Shown one piece after another: positions 52,496 through 61,546 of a DNA stretch of 64,000 bases (the first letter of the stretch is position 1; every line of letters begins with the position of its first letter). The stretch is from Phytoactinopolyspora halophila (GTDB lineage: Bacteria > Actinomycetota > Actinomycetes > Jiangellales > Jiangellaceae). The notes beneath the pieces were generated by a model. The model was not told the DNA's origin. It saw only the letters and a program-made list of their open reading frames with translations, and ran no database searches. The position numbers were made by a program, and so were the translations under genes. The stretch spans positions 248,001-312,000 of the forward strand of contig NZ_QMIG01000001.1 in NCBI RefSeq assembly GCF_003287285.1, given 5' to 3'.

Positions 52496-53325
52496 CGCCA
52501 GAAGACACGAACGACCCGCCGCGTACCGGCCACGACGGGACGACGGGCGCGGGATCGATGCGGCCACGCCCACTGGCATCGGTCGACGACGTCGCATCGG
52601 CGACGGCAGGCGATGCCCTCGCGTGCTGGGCAGCACAGCGTCTCGACCGGACGGGATCGGCGTTCGCGGCCGGCGACGCGGTCGCGGTGGCCGCACCCGA
52701 TCTCGCACGACGTGACCGGCTCGTCGTCCGCGGATCGGTGGCAGACACCACCGAGCTGGTTCGATCCCTCCTCGGTACGCTGCCGTCCAGCTACCGCGTC
52801 ATGGGCTCCGCGCAACTCGTTCGGGCCATGGCCGATGCCATCTCGGACCTCGACGTCAGGGGCACGTTCGGGTGGATGGAAACGCGCACCCCCGCACCGG
52901 TACCGGACAACCCCGCCACGTGGCTCGACGGTGCCGAGCTCGGTGAAGCCGCCGAGCTGGTCCGGCGGGTCTATCCGGACTCATATGCCGTTCCCGGCGC
53001 CGATCCGGAACACCGCTGGGCCGGGGTCCGCGACGCCGCCGGCCGGCTCGTCGCCGTGGCCTGCGACGCCTGGACCGGCGGTGGCGTCGGCTTCGTATCC
53101 GGCGTCGTCACCGACCCCCGTGCGCGCAGAAGCGGCCTCGGCCGGGCGGTCACCGCGTTCGTCGCCCGGGAACTGTGGGCGAAATACGAGCGCGTGGCAC
53201 TGATGGTCGACTCCAGTAACCACGCGGCGATCCGCCTGTATGAAGGGCTCGGCTTCACCGGCGAGAACGTGGCCGTGGCGACCTCTGCCGCGGCCGCTGC
53301 TGAGACCACGCGCCGTGCATGCTGA
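52492..53325 (+). CDS. GNAT family N-acetyltransferase
   Basis: A 277-residue protein. Its C-terminal half (about 145-265) is a GNAT domain with acetyl-CoA motif GVVTDPRARRSGLGRAVTAFVAREL and the following SNHAAIRLYEGLGF. The N-terminal half resembles the N-lobe seen in FR47-like two-domain acetyltransferases. It is translationally coupled to the MarR gene, which suggests a role in resistance. The final codons (ETTRRAC, stop) lie inside the 22-bp tandem repeat, so the C-terminal tail was probably replaced or extended by repeat expansion. Confidence 0.87.
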   Translation: MTPEDTNDPPRTGHDGTTGAGSMRPRPLASVDDVASATAGDALACWAAQRLDRTGSAFAAGDAVAVAAPDLARRDRLVVRGSVADTTELVRSLLGTLPSSYRVMGSAQLVRAMADAISDLDVRGTFGWMETRTPAPVPDNPATWLDGAELGEAAELVRRVYPDSYAVPGADPEHRWAGVRDAAGRLVAVACDAWTGGGVGFVSGVVTDPRARRSGLGRAVTAFVARELWAKYERVALMVDSSNHAAIRLYEGLGFTGENVAVATSAAAAAETTRRAC

Positions 53326-53382
53326 GACCACGTGCCGTGCATGCTGAGACCACGTGCCGTGCACGCTGAGACCACGCGAATT
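53299..53382. repeat. 22-bp tandem repeat, three copies plus partial
   Basis: GCTGAGACCACG followed by YGCCGTGCAY, repeated at 53299, 53321 and 53343, with an 18-base partial copy at 53365. It overlaps the end of the GNAT gene. The complement contains TCAGCGTGCACGG, also present three times at 17972-18081. Confidence 0.9.
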
Positions 53383-53427
53383 GGGCGTGGAAAGCGCTCT
53401 CTCGCGTGCATTCACCGTGCAAGGCCC
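53359..53427 (+). repeat. Dispersed intergenic repeat element, copy 2
   Basis: Closely matches the complement of 17911-17986 along about 70 bases: GTGCACGCTGA, CCACG, ATTGG, GGAAAGCGCT, GTGCATTC-CCGTGCA. It lies between the GNAT gene and the kinase operon end, in opposite orientation to copy 1. Confidence 0.65.
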
Positions 53428-53482
53428 CATCCCGTACACTGCGACGCGCCCAGCGCGGTTTCCACGGTCGCGCCCAGCCCGG

Positions 53483-54982
53483 CTAGGAAGGGGCTCGCTG
53501 CTCCTGCAAGCGGGCGAGCCGGTGCACGTGCTCTCGCGTCGCCGGATACAGCTCCCGGTACGTCGCGTACAAGTCGTCGTAGACCTCGCGCACCGACTCG
53601 TCCGGCGTGACGGTCCGATCGATCGTCGACCAGTCGGTTCCCGGTTCGAGGAGGCCGGCACCGATCCCCGCCAACAGCGCATCACCGTAGCTGGCACCGA
53701 TGGTTTCTCGCGGCAGGACCTGGGTTCGGCCGCAGACGTCGCTGACGATCTGCGTCCACAGCCGGCTCTGCGTACCGCCACCAACGGCGATCAGCTGTGC
53801 TGGTCGCTCGGAGGCATCGTCGAGCAGCTCCAGGATCTCGCGGGTACCGAAGGCGATCCCTTCATAAGCCGCACGGAACAGGTGGCCCCGCGTGTGCCGC
53901 AGGCTGAGCCCGGCGACGACACCGCGCGCCCGCGCGTCGAAGTGCGGCGTGCGCTCGCCGGCGAAGTACGGCAACATAACGAGGCCCTCCGAACCGGCCG
54001 GAATCTGTTGCGCCTCGCCGACCAGCTGTTCGAAGGGAACGCCACCGACGATGTCCTGCAACCAGCCGGTCAGGCTGCCCGACGTGGCCATACCCGCCGC
54101 CAACGTGTACGTGTCCGGCTCGACACCGGACGTGGTCCACAGGGTCGAATCGACACGGGGCTCGCTCAGCTGGCCCACGAAGAACACGGTCGACCCATAC
54201 ATGATCATCAAGTCGCCGGGACGGCGCACACCCGCACTGAACGCTTCCGCCCACGCGTCGACGGTGCCCGCCGACACCGGCGTCCCCTCGGCCAGCCCGG
54301 TTTCCGCGGCGGCCCGGCGGGTGACCTTCCCGACGATTTCACCCGACCACGCCAGCTCCGGCAGCGGCAGCTCGCCCACGATTTCCGCGGCCCACTCCCG
54401 GTTCCAGTCCCGGGCCCGGATGTCGTAGAGCGGATCGCACTGGCTCGCCGTCAGATGATCCAGGACGTACTCGCCGGTCAGCCGGGCCGTGATGAACGAA
54501 CTCGAGCCGTACCACCGAGACGCGCGTTCCCACACCTCCGGCTCGTGTCGACGCGCCCACAACAATTTCGGTCCCACTGCCTGAGAGGAGAGTGCCTTCC
54601 CGCACCGGCGTACCACCTCGTCCGCGCCAAACCGGTGGGTGAGCTCCTCGATCTCGGCGGTGGCCCGGCTGTCGATGCCGTAAAGAATGGCCGGGCGGAC
54701 CGGGCGCGCATCGCCAGTACACAGGACGAGACACGGACCGACACCGCTGACGCAGACACCGGCGATCCGGCTGCCGCCGCGGCCGACGAGCTCGCGGGCG
54801 ACGTCAACAACGTCGCCCCACCAGACCTGTTCGGCATCGACCTCTGCCCACCCCGGACGCGGCAGTGACATCGCGTGCGAGCGGGTGGTACTGGCAACGA
54901 TCTCGCCGTCCGGCGTGGTGAGCGCCCCTTTGCTGCTGCTGGTGCCCATGTCGATGCCGAGAAGGAGCTCGTCCATGTCCAT
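53483..54982 (-). CDS. FGGY family carbohydrate kinase
   Basis: A 499-residue xylulokinase-like kinase of the ASKHA fold: N-terminal phosphate-1 loop LLLGIDMGTSSSKGAL, TVDAWAEAFSAG, and C-terminal adenosine motif AVGGGTQSRLWTQIVSDV with ETIGASYGDALLAG. Likely substrates are ketoses or polyols (xylulose, erythritol-type). Start chosen at ATG 54982, which leaves MDMDELLLGID; GTG codons just upstream are possible. Last gene of the polyol operon, 61 bp after the RpiB-type gene. Confidence 0.92.
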   Translation of the reverse strand: MDMDELLLGIDMGTSSSKGALTTPDGEIVASTTRSHAMSLPRPGWAEVDAEQVWWGDVVDVARELVGRGGSRIAGVCVSGVGPCLVLCTGDARPVRPAILYGIDSRATAEIEELTHRFGADEVVRRCGKALSSQAVGPKLLWARRHEPEVWERASRWYGSSSFITARLTGEYVLDHLTASQCDPLYDIRARDWNREWAAEIVGELPLPELAWSGEIVGKVTRRAAAETGLAEGTPVSAGTVDAWAEAFSAGVRRPGDLMIMYGSTVFFVGQLSEPRVDSTLWTTSGVEPDTYTLAAGMATSGSLTGWLQDIVGGVPFEQLVGEAQQIPAGSEGLVMLPYFAGERTPHFDARARGVVAGLSLRHTRGHLFRAAYEGIAFGTREILELLDDASERPAQLIAVGGGTQSRLWTQIVSDVCGRTQVLPRETIGASYGDALLAGIGAGLLEPGTDWSTIDRTVTPDESVREVYDDLYATYRELYPATREHVHRLARLQEQRAPS

Positions 54983-55043
54983 CACCACGATCGTCAGGCT
55001 GGCTGCACCACATCCTAGACAGCGGTGGCGGACGGGCGGGAGG

Positions 55044-55532
55044 TCAGGAGCACATGTTGGCTGCGTCACCGCCGGTTTCGAACTCGGAGATGATCGCCAC
55101 CTTGCGGGCCGACGCCGAGCCCGCATCGAACTCCAGACCCAGCCATTCCGACACGAGGAGCCGGGCCAGTTCCGGTCCGACGACCCGGGCGCCGAGCGTC
55201 AGCACCTGGCAATCGTTCGACAGCACCGAACGCTGCACCGAGTAGCTGTCGTGGGCCACGGTCGCGCGCACACCCGTGACCTTGTTCGCCGCGATCGCCA
55301 TGCCGATGCCGGTTCCGCACACCAGAACGGCGCGGTCGGCGTCGCCACGGGCGACAGCCTCGGCCGCGGCCAGCCCGACGTCGGGATACACGCGATCGTC
55401 GGCGGTGTCGTGCACCCCGACGTTCGTGACGACCTCGACCCGGCCATCTGCCCGGAGCGTGTCGGCAAGTAGATCCTTGAGCTGCAAGCCGGCGTCATCC
55501 GCGCCGACCACGATCCGCCATGTCCGACTCAT
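55044..55532 (-). CDS. RpiB/LacA/LacB family sugar-phosphate isomerase
   Basis: A 162-residue isomerase with the active-site Cys72 in VLVCGTGIGMAIAANKV, GADDAGLQLKDLLAD at the N-terminus and the conserved NDCQVLTLGARV. In the same operon as a DhaK-type kinase it fits an erythrulose-4-phosphate isomerase rather than housekeeping ribose-5-phosphate isomerase. Start overlaps the kinase stop (ATGA). Confidence 0.92.
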   Translation of the reverse strand: MSRTWRIVVGADDAGLQLKDLLADTLRADGRVEVVTNVGVHDTADDRVYPDVGLAAAEAVARGDADRAVLVCGTGIGMAIAANKVTGVRATVAHDSYSVQRSVLSNDCQVLTLGARVVGPELARLLVSEWLGLEFDAGSASARKVAIISEFETGGDAANMCS

Positions 55533-57310
55533 GCTTTCGCTCCCGTCGTGTCGTGCTTGCTTCCGGAGTCCGTCTCGCCCAGGACGCCCACCCCGGTGAG
55601 CGCCGCGCTGGCCGCGCGTGCGGCGGCTGCCAGGGACACGGCGCCCGGATCGGGGGTGCCGTCGCTGCGATCACCCAGCCGCGCCGCCCGGCCACGCAGT
55701 GCCGTCATATCCGCGGTGGCCTCGGCCGCGAGCTCGGCGGCGGAGGCTGCTCGTTCCCACGCCCGGGCGATGCCGGCACCGTCGGCGACGGCCGACCGGA
55801 ACGTCTCCACCAGCGGATGCAAGGCGTCGACCAGCGTCTTGTCCCCTGGCTGGCTCTGCCCGAGGCGGATCACCGCCTGTTCGGCCGCTTCCAACGCGGC
55901 CGCGAGCGATGCCGGCTCCGGGCCGTCCCCGGGCGCATCCCGGATCGCGTTGCCGACCGTCGTCAGGCCGGCTCCCCATAGCGCACCCGATGCCCCGCCG
56001 GCGGCATCGGCGAACGCCATTCCCGCCGCCGCGAGCACGTCCGAGGCGTCCGGACCGGCACGGTCCGCCGCGTCCACCGCGGCGTCGATGCCGCGCGTCA
56101 TCGTGGTGCCGTGATCACCGTCAGCTGCCACCGCATCGAGCGCGCCCAGATGCTCTTCCAGCTCGCGCATGCGGCGAGCTACCGCGGCCAGGCCGGTACG
56201 GGCCGCACGCCCGGAAGCCGTCAACGACGACTCCGGCCAACGCTCCACCCGATGCTCCTCGACACCGGTCGAACCGAGCTGGGCGAGGGGCGCCACATCG
56301 AGTGGCAGTTGACGCGGTCTCTGGTAGCCCGGTGCATTTGCCGGTGTGGACAGCAGTTCCTCGAGTTCGTCATCGGTCCACACCAGCGTGATCGAGCATC
56401 CGGCCATGTCCATCGAGGTCACGAACTCACCGACATCGGGCTCGGTGAGGGTGATGCCAGCACGATCGGCGAGCCGGGCCAGCGCGCGGTAAAGCACGAA
56501 CAGTTCCTCGTATTTGACCCGGCCCAGGCCGTTCACCAGGATTCGCGCCCGGTCCGCTCCCGCGGGACGCTCGGCCATCAGCCGGTCGAGCAGCAGCTCG
56601 GCCAGCTCGTCTGCGCTCGATCGCGGAAGCTCCAGGATGCCCGGCTCGCCGTGAATGCCCAGGCCGAGCACCATCGATCCGGGCTCGACGGTGAACAATG
56701 GCTCGGATCGGCCCGGCAGCGTGCACCCGTCGAAGCCGACGCCGAGGCTGCGGCAGCGGTCGTTGCAGTGCCGTGCGATCCGTTCCACCTCGTCCAGCCC
56801 GTCACCCCGGTGTGCCGCCGCCGCTGCGGCACGGAACACGAAGAAGTCCCCTGCGATGCCACGGCGCTCGTGGAGGCGTTCGGGCGGGGCGGAGGCGATG
56901 TCATCGGTGACGAGCGTGATGCGCGCGTCGATCCCGTCCCGGGCCGCCGCCTGGTCCGCAGCGAGCCCGAAATGCATCACGTCACCGGCGTAATTGCCGA
57001 ACAGCATGAGCACGCCCGCCCCACCGTCGACGGCGCGGATCGTGCGGTAGACCTGCTCGGCCGACGGGCTGGTGAAGATGTCCCCGCACACGGCGGCGTC
57101 GGCCAGCCCAGGACCGACGAGCCCGGCAAATGTCGGATAGTGGCCGGAGCCGCCGCCGACGATCGTCGCTACCCGGCCCCGCGTGGGCGCGGTCACCGAG
57201 GCGATCGCCGAGGTCCGCGGAATGCGCCGGATGAAACGGTGGTAGGCGGTGACGAGGCCGTCGAGCGCCTCGTCCTTGAATGCGCGTCCGGTGTTGTACA
57301 CGTATGTCAC
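55529..57310 (-). CDS. DhaK-DhaL fused dihydroxyacetone/erythrulose kinase
   Basis: A 593-residue fusion. DhaK (about 1-330): GGGSGHYPTFAGLVGPGL, NYAGDVMHFGLA, and covalent-binding His220 in GLGIHGEPGI. DhaL (about 385-580): Mg-ADP ligands in AVAADGDHGTTMTRG and GGASGALWGAGL. The ATP-dependent single-chain form (Citrobacter DHA kinase, mycobacterial LerK/DerK type) phosphorylates short ketoses. GTG 57310 has GGAGG six bases upstream. Between the ATPase genes and the RpiB isomerase it suggests tetrulose phosphorylation. Confidence 0.93.
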   Translation of the reverse strand: MTYVYNTGRAFKDEALDGLVTAYHRFIRRIPRTSAIASVTAPTRGRVATIVGGGSGHYPTFAGLVGPGLADAAVCGDIFTSPSAEQVYRTIRAVDGGAGVLMLFGNYAGDVMHFGLAADQAAARDGIDARITLVTDDIASAPPERLHERRGIAGDFFVFRAAAAAAHRGDGLDEVERIARHCNDRCRSLGVGFDGCTLPGRSEPLFTVEPGSMVLGLGIHGEPGILELPRSSADELAELLLDRLMAERPAGADRARILVNGLGRVKYEELFVLYRALARLADRAGITLTEPDVGEFVTSMDMAGCSITLVWTDDELEELLSTPANAPGYQRPRQLPLDVAPLAQLGSTGVEEHRVERWPESSLTASGRAARTGLAAVARRMRELEEHLGALDAVAADGDHGTTMTRGIDAAVDAADRAGPDASDVLAAAGMAFADAAGGASGALWGAGLTTVGNAIRDAPGDGPEPASLAAALEAAEQAVIRLGQSQPGDKTLVDALHPLVETFRSAVADGAGIARAWERAASAAELAAEATADMTALRGRAARLGDRSDGTPDPGAVSLAAAARAASAALTGVGVLGETDSGSKHDTTGAKA

Positions 57311-57430
57311 GTCCGGCCTCCCTGGAGCCTTGTGGTCTCGGTCGTCATGCGATCTCGGCGCTTGGCCCGGACCATCCATGTCGCGTGCGGCAGCGATCCT
57401 TCCCCTGCTCGACAGCCCGGTTCGGCAGCG

Positions 57431-58555
57431 TCATCGCAGCCGCTCGCCGGTCTCGGTGTCGAAGAGATAGACACGTTCCGGTGCGGCCGTGAAGCGAATG
57501 GGATCGGCCCGTGTCCACCGGTGGCCCGCGGGTGTCTGCACCACCATGGCGTCGTCGACGCCGGGGACGTTCACCGTCGCCTGGCCGAATTCGAGCAGGT
57601 TCTCGTAGACCTTGATCTCGCCTTCGAGACACGGCGCAGCGGGCGACACGTCGGTCCGGCAGTCCTGTGGGCGCAGCCCGACGGTGACCTGCTGATCGTG
57701 CTGCACGATTCGCGACGCCGTCACGAGCTCCCCGGCCCGGCCGATGTGCACCATGGTCCGATCACCGTCGATTCGCACGGTGCCACCCACAAGATTGATC
57801 TTCGGCTCCCCGACGAAGTCGGCAACGAACTGGTTGTCCGGATCGTCGAAGATCTCGTCAGGTGAGCCGAACTGCCGGATGACCCCGGCGTCCATGACCG
57901 CCATGCGATCCGCCAGGCTCAGCGCTTCGAGCTGATCGTGCGTGACGACGATCGTCGTGTATCCGAACTCGCGCTGCAGGACCTTGAGCTCGCGCCGCAC
58001 GTGCTGGCGCTGCGAGGCGTCGAGGTGCGAGAGCGGCTCGTCCAGCAGCAGCACCGGTGGATTGCGGATCAAGGCCCGGGCCAGCGCGATTCGCTGTTTC
58101 TGCCCGCTCGACAGGGCGGCCGGGCGAAGGTCGAGCAGGTCGGTCATGCCGAGACGCTGGGCCATGCTATCGACACGCTGATCGACGTTCTTGGCCCGGC
58201 GGGCCTTCAACCCGTACGCCAGATTCTCGCGCACGGACAGCGGCGGGTAGAGCGCGTAACTCTCGAACCCGACGCCGACGTTACGGCGCTTCGCCGGCAG
58301 CGACGCCACCGACGTCTCGCCGATGCGGATGTCGCCGGATGTGACCGCTTCCAGCCCGGCGATCATGCGCAGCGTGGTCGTCTTGCCACAGCCCGACGGC
58401 CCGAGCAGCGCCACCATCTCGCCGGGCTCGATATCCAGGTCGATTCCCCGCACCGCCGCGAACGACTCGCGGTTGCGGCTCTCGAAGGTTTTGTACAGGC
58501 GGTCCAGCACCAGGCGCTGCGCAGTGCTGACGGCGGTGTCGGTCGTGGTCGTCAT
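57431..58555 (-). CDS. Sugar ABC transporter ATPase 2 (CUT1, MalK/UgpC type)
   Basis: A 374-residue ATPase with Walker A GPSGCGKTT, Q-loop-like FESYALYP (Gln replaced by Glu), signature LSSGQKQR, Walker B LLLDEPLSHLD and H-loop VTHDQ. The C-terminal regulatory TOBE domain (about 240-374) is present. Together with the neighbouring ATPase it implies a heterodimeric motor, as in some polyol importers. Coupled to ATPase 1 by ATGA. Confidence 0.93.
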   Translation of the reverse strand: MTTTTDTAVSTAQRLVLDRLYKTFESRNRESFAAVRGIDLDIEPGEMVALLGPSGCGKTTTLRMIAGLEAVTSGDIRIGETSVASLPAKRRNVGVGFESYALYPPLSVRENLAYGLKARRAKNVDQRVDSMAQRLGMTDLLDLRPAALSSGQKQRIALARALIRNPPVLLLDEPLSHLDASQRQHVRRELKVLQREFGYTTIVVTHDQLEALSLADRMAVMDAGVIRQFGSPDEIFDDPDNQFVADFVGEPKINLVGGTVRIDGDRTMVHIGRAGELVTASRIVQHDQQVTVGLRPQDCRTDVSPAAPCLEGEIKVYENLLEFGQATVNVPGVDDAMVVQTPAGHRWTRADPIRFTAAPERVYLFDTETGERLR

Positions 58556-59688
58556 GCTTGCTTCCCCAGTTCGATTCCGGCAGCTCCCAGCCGGGGCGTG
58601 TCCACGTCGGGCTCCCCGCCGGCGAAGACGTGCACGTGTTCCAGCGCGATGTCCAGATCCACCTCGTCACCCTCTGGACGCGCGTTGTCACTGGATACGA
58701 CGACGATCACGGGTGTTCCCGCGACGTCGACGCTCATCTCGACCGACCGGCCCAGCCGTTCGGCCAGCCGCACCGTCCCGCGCATTCGCAGCCGTCCCGG
58801 GGGCTCCGCCCCCGGATCCGCTCCGGTGGAGATGTCGCGCGGGCGCAGGCCCACCCGGACCGCCTGTCTCTGTTGGACTCCCAGCGCGGGCGGCACGGGG
58901 ATGCTCACCGTCCCGCCGGCCACCCGGATCCGCCCGCCGTCGACCCGGCCGTCCAGAAGGTTCATCTCGGGCTGGCCCAACGCGCGGGCCACGAACGTGT
59001 CGACCGGCTGATGCCAGACCTGCTCCGGCGTGTCGACCTGGACGATCCGGCCGTCACGGAGCACGGCCACGCGATCTCCCAGCGCGAGCGCCTCCTGGTA
59101 GTCGTGCGTCACGTACAGCGTCGTGATATCAGCGAGCTCGCCGAGCTGCTTCAGCTCCGCTCGCATCGCCGCACGCAACTTCGCGTCGAGATGCGAGAGC
59201 GGCTCGTCCAGCAAGTAGACGTCGGCCGGGCGGACCAGGACCCGGCCGAGCGCGACGCGCTGGCGCTGGCCGTTCGACAGCTCACGCGGAAACCTCTCCC
59301 AGAGGTGCGAGATGCCGAGCGTGTCCGTGACGGTCTGGATGCGCCGGCGCCGTTCCTCCGCGCCATACCGGCCGGTCCGGCCCGATCGCAACGGCGAGGC
59401 CAGGTTCTCGAACACGGTCTTCTGCGGATACAAGGCGTAGCTTTCGAACGCCATCGCCACGTTGCGGTGGTAGGGCTCGACGCCACTCATGTTCCGCCCG
59501 GCGATCTCGATCCAGCCGTCGTCGAACTCGAGGAGCCCGGCGATGCATTTCAACGTCGTGGTCTTGCCGGCACCCGAGGGACCGAGAACGACGAAGAACT
59601 CGCCGTTCTCGACCGCCAGGTCCACACCGTCGACGGCCGTGGTTTTCCCGTACTTCTTGCGCAATCCCTGCACTTTCAACGTGCCCAT
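58552..59688 (-). CDS. Sugar ABC transporter ATPase 1 (CUT1 type)
   Basis: A 378-residue ATPase: Walker A GPSGAGKTT, FESYALYPQKTV after Walker A, signature LSNGQRQR, Walker B YLLDEPLSHLD, H-loop VTHDY and a TOBE C-terminus. Both ATPases carry Glu where the usual Q-loop Gln stands, and non-LSGGQ signatures. Overlaps the permease stop by one base (TGATG). Confidence 0.93.
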   Translation of the reverse strand: MGTLKVQGLRKKYGKTTAVDGVDLAVENGEFFVVLGPSGAGKTTTLKCIAGLLEFDDGWIEIAGRNMSGVEPYHRNVAMAFESYALYPQKTVFENLASPLRSGRTGRYGAEERRRRIQTVTDTLGISHLWERFPRELSNGQRQRVALGRVLVRPADVYLLDEPLSHLDAKLRAAMRAELKQLGELADITTLYVTHDYQEALALGDRVAVLRDGRIVQVDTPEQVWHQPVDTFVARALGQPEMNLLDGRVDGGRIRVAGGTVSIPVPPALGVQQRQAVRVGLRPRDISTGADPGAEPPGRLRMRGTVRLAERLGRSVEMSVDVAGTPVIVVVSSDNARPEGDEVDLDIALEHVHVFAGGEPDVDTPRLGAAGIELGKQA

Positions 59689-60554
59689 CAGGCCTTCACC
59701 GCCCCGAACGACAGACCGCGCACCAGATACCGCTGGATGGTGAGTGCGAGGATCAACGGAGGCAGCGCCGCGATCACCGCGGCCGCCGCCGTGAGGTTGT
59801 AATACGCCTGGCCCCCGCCCCCGAGGAACTTCGTGATCGCCACCGTGACCGTGTTGGCCTCGTTACCGGTGAGGATCAGCGCGAAGACGTAGTTGTTCCA
59901 CGCGAAGATGAACGCCAGGAGCGCGGCGGCCGCGATCCCCGGGCGCACCAGGGGTAGCGCCACGGTGAGGAACGTCCGGCGCCGGGTGTAGCCGTCCAGG
60001 AGGGCCGCCTGCTCCAGATCTTCGGGGAGATCCTGGAAGTACGAGCGCAGGATCCACACCACGAGCGGCATCGTGACGAGCTGCAACACCCAGATCAGCC
60101 CGACCCTGGTGTCGAACAGTCCGATCTGGTGATAGATCACGAACAGCGGCACGACCACCATCAGCTCCGGCGCGAACCGGAACGACAGGATGGTGAACAT
60201 GACGTCGTTCGAGCCCCGGTACTTCCAGCGTCCTGCGGCATAGGCCGCGGGCACGCCGATGATCAGCGAGACCAGCACCGCCCCAACACAACTGACGACG
60301 CTAGTGATCAGCGTGCTGGTGAAATCTACGCTGGTCAGCTCCGTTCCGCGCGCGCTGAGGACGGTTCCGAAATTCTCCAGCGTCGGGGAGAAGGCGAAGT
60401 AGGTCGACGTCTGCTCTGCCGACGTCTTCAGGGCGAGCAGGACCATCCACAGGATCGGGAACAGGGCGAAGGTGAACCAGGCCAGGAGGGCGAGGTCGGC
60501 GAGCACGGACGTCAGCGTGAACCTGCGCCGGCCCGGAAGCAGTTCCGTCGACAT
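59688..60554 (-). CDS. Sugar ABC transporter permease (MalG type)
   Basis: A 288-residue CUT1 permease with six membrane segments and EAA loop EQAALLDGYTR ... VALPLVRPG. It starts three bases after its partner permease ends. Confidence 0.94.
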   Translation of the reverse strand: MSTELLPGRRRFTLTSVLADLALLAWFTFALFPILWMVLLALKTSAEQTSTYFAFSPTLENFGTVLSARGTELTSVDFTSTLITSVVSCVGAVLVSLIIGVPAAYAAGRWKYRGSNDVMFTILSFRFAPELMVVVPLFVIYHQIGLFDTRVGLIWVLQLVTMPLVVWILRSYFQDLPEDLEQAALLDGYTRRRTFLTVALPLVRPGIAAAALLAFIFAWNNYVFALILTGNEANTVTVAITKFLGGGGQAYYNLTAAAAVIAALPPLILALTIQRYLVRGLSFGAVKA

Positions 60555-60557
60555 GCC

Positions 60558-61508
60558 TCAGCCCTCCGCTCCTGCTGCCCGGCGCTGCGCCTTGCCCAGC
60601 ACGCTCACGAGGTAGCGCGCCGTGATGAAGACGAGGATCCACAGGAGAAACATGTAGGTGCTCCCCAGCGAGTAGTTCAGGTTGATAATCGAGTCCTCGT
60701 AGGCGCCGATCTGCAGCGTCCGCGTCGCGGCGCCCGGACCGCCAGCTGTCAGGACATAGATGTGGTCGAAGATCTTCAAGCAGTCCATGAACCGGAAGAT
60801 CACCGCAACCAGGATGTAGGGCCAGATCATCGGCAGCGTCAGCCGCCGGAACGTGTAGAACCAGCTGGCGCCGTCCACCTCGGACGCCTCGAACGGATCG
60901 CGCGGCAGGGACCGGATACCGGCCAGCACGAGGATGGCGACGAACGGCGTGAAGATCCAGATGTCGACGAGAATGACCGACCACAGCGCCAGGTCGGTAC
61001 TCAACCAGTTGAAGGTCGAGCCGAGACCGAAGACGTAGTTGAGCACGCCGAACTGGGGGTTATACATCAGACCCCAGATGACGCCGGCAATCACCGGAGC
61101 GACCATCAGGGGAAGGATGAGCACCCGCTCGAAGATCCGCCCCACCCTGCTGGCCCGGTTGAGCAACAAGGCGACCCCGACCCCCAGGACCATCTCCGCG
61201 CCGGTGGCGACGACGGCGAAGACCAGCGTCACCCGCACGCTGCCCCAGAACTGGCTGTCGGTGAGGACCCGCGCGAAGTTCTCGAGGCCGACGAAGATCG
61301 GCTCGGGGTTGATCGCCGAATAGTTCAGCACGCCGTAGTAGGCGCCGAGGAAGAACGGGTAGAGGATTCCCGCGATGATGAGAACCGCGGGGATCGACAG
61401 CACGTAGGGCCGGGCCTTGCGGCGCCACGCCGGCACCGATGGCGGCCGCTCCGGTTCCTCCTGGACCGGCGCCGGCTCGTGGGTCCGTCCAGTGACCGTG
61501 GTGGACAC
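60558..61508 (-). CDS. Sugar ABC transporter permease (MalF type)
   Basis: A 316-residue CUT1 permease. N-terminal Pro/Glu-rich tail, membrane segments from YVLSIPAVLIIAGILYPF, and EAA loop FEASEVDGASW ... LTLPMIWP. GTG 61508 was chosen because GGAGGT lies five bases before it. The in-frame extension upstream overlaps the binding-protein gene. Confidence 0.93.
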   Translation of the reverse strand: MSTTVTGRTHEPAPVQEEPERPPSVPAWRRKARPYVLSIPAVLIIAGILYPFFLGAYYGVLNYSAINPEPIFVGLENFARVLTDSQFWGSVRVTLVFAVVATGAEMVLGVGVALLLNRASRVGRIFERVLILPLMVAPVIAGVIWGLMYNPQFGVLNYVFGLGSTFNWLSTDLALWSVILVDIWIFTPFVAILVLAGIRSLPRDPFEASEVDGASWFYTFRRLTLPMIWPYILVAVIFRFMDCLKIFDHIYVLTAGGPGAATRTLQIGAYEDSIINLNYSLGSTYMFLLWILVFITARYLVSVLGKAQRRAAGAEG

Positions 61509-61546
61509 CGGCGACCTCCTTTCGTGTCGGATCGAGCCGCAGGCCC

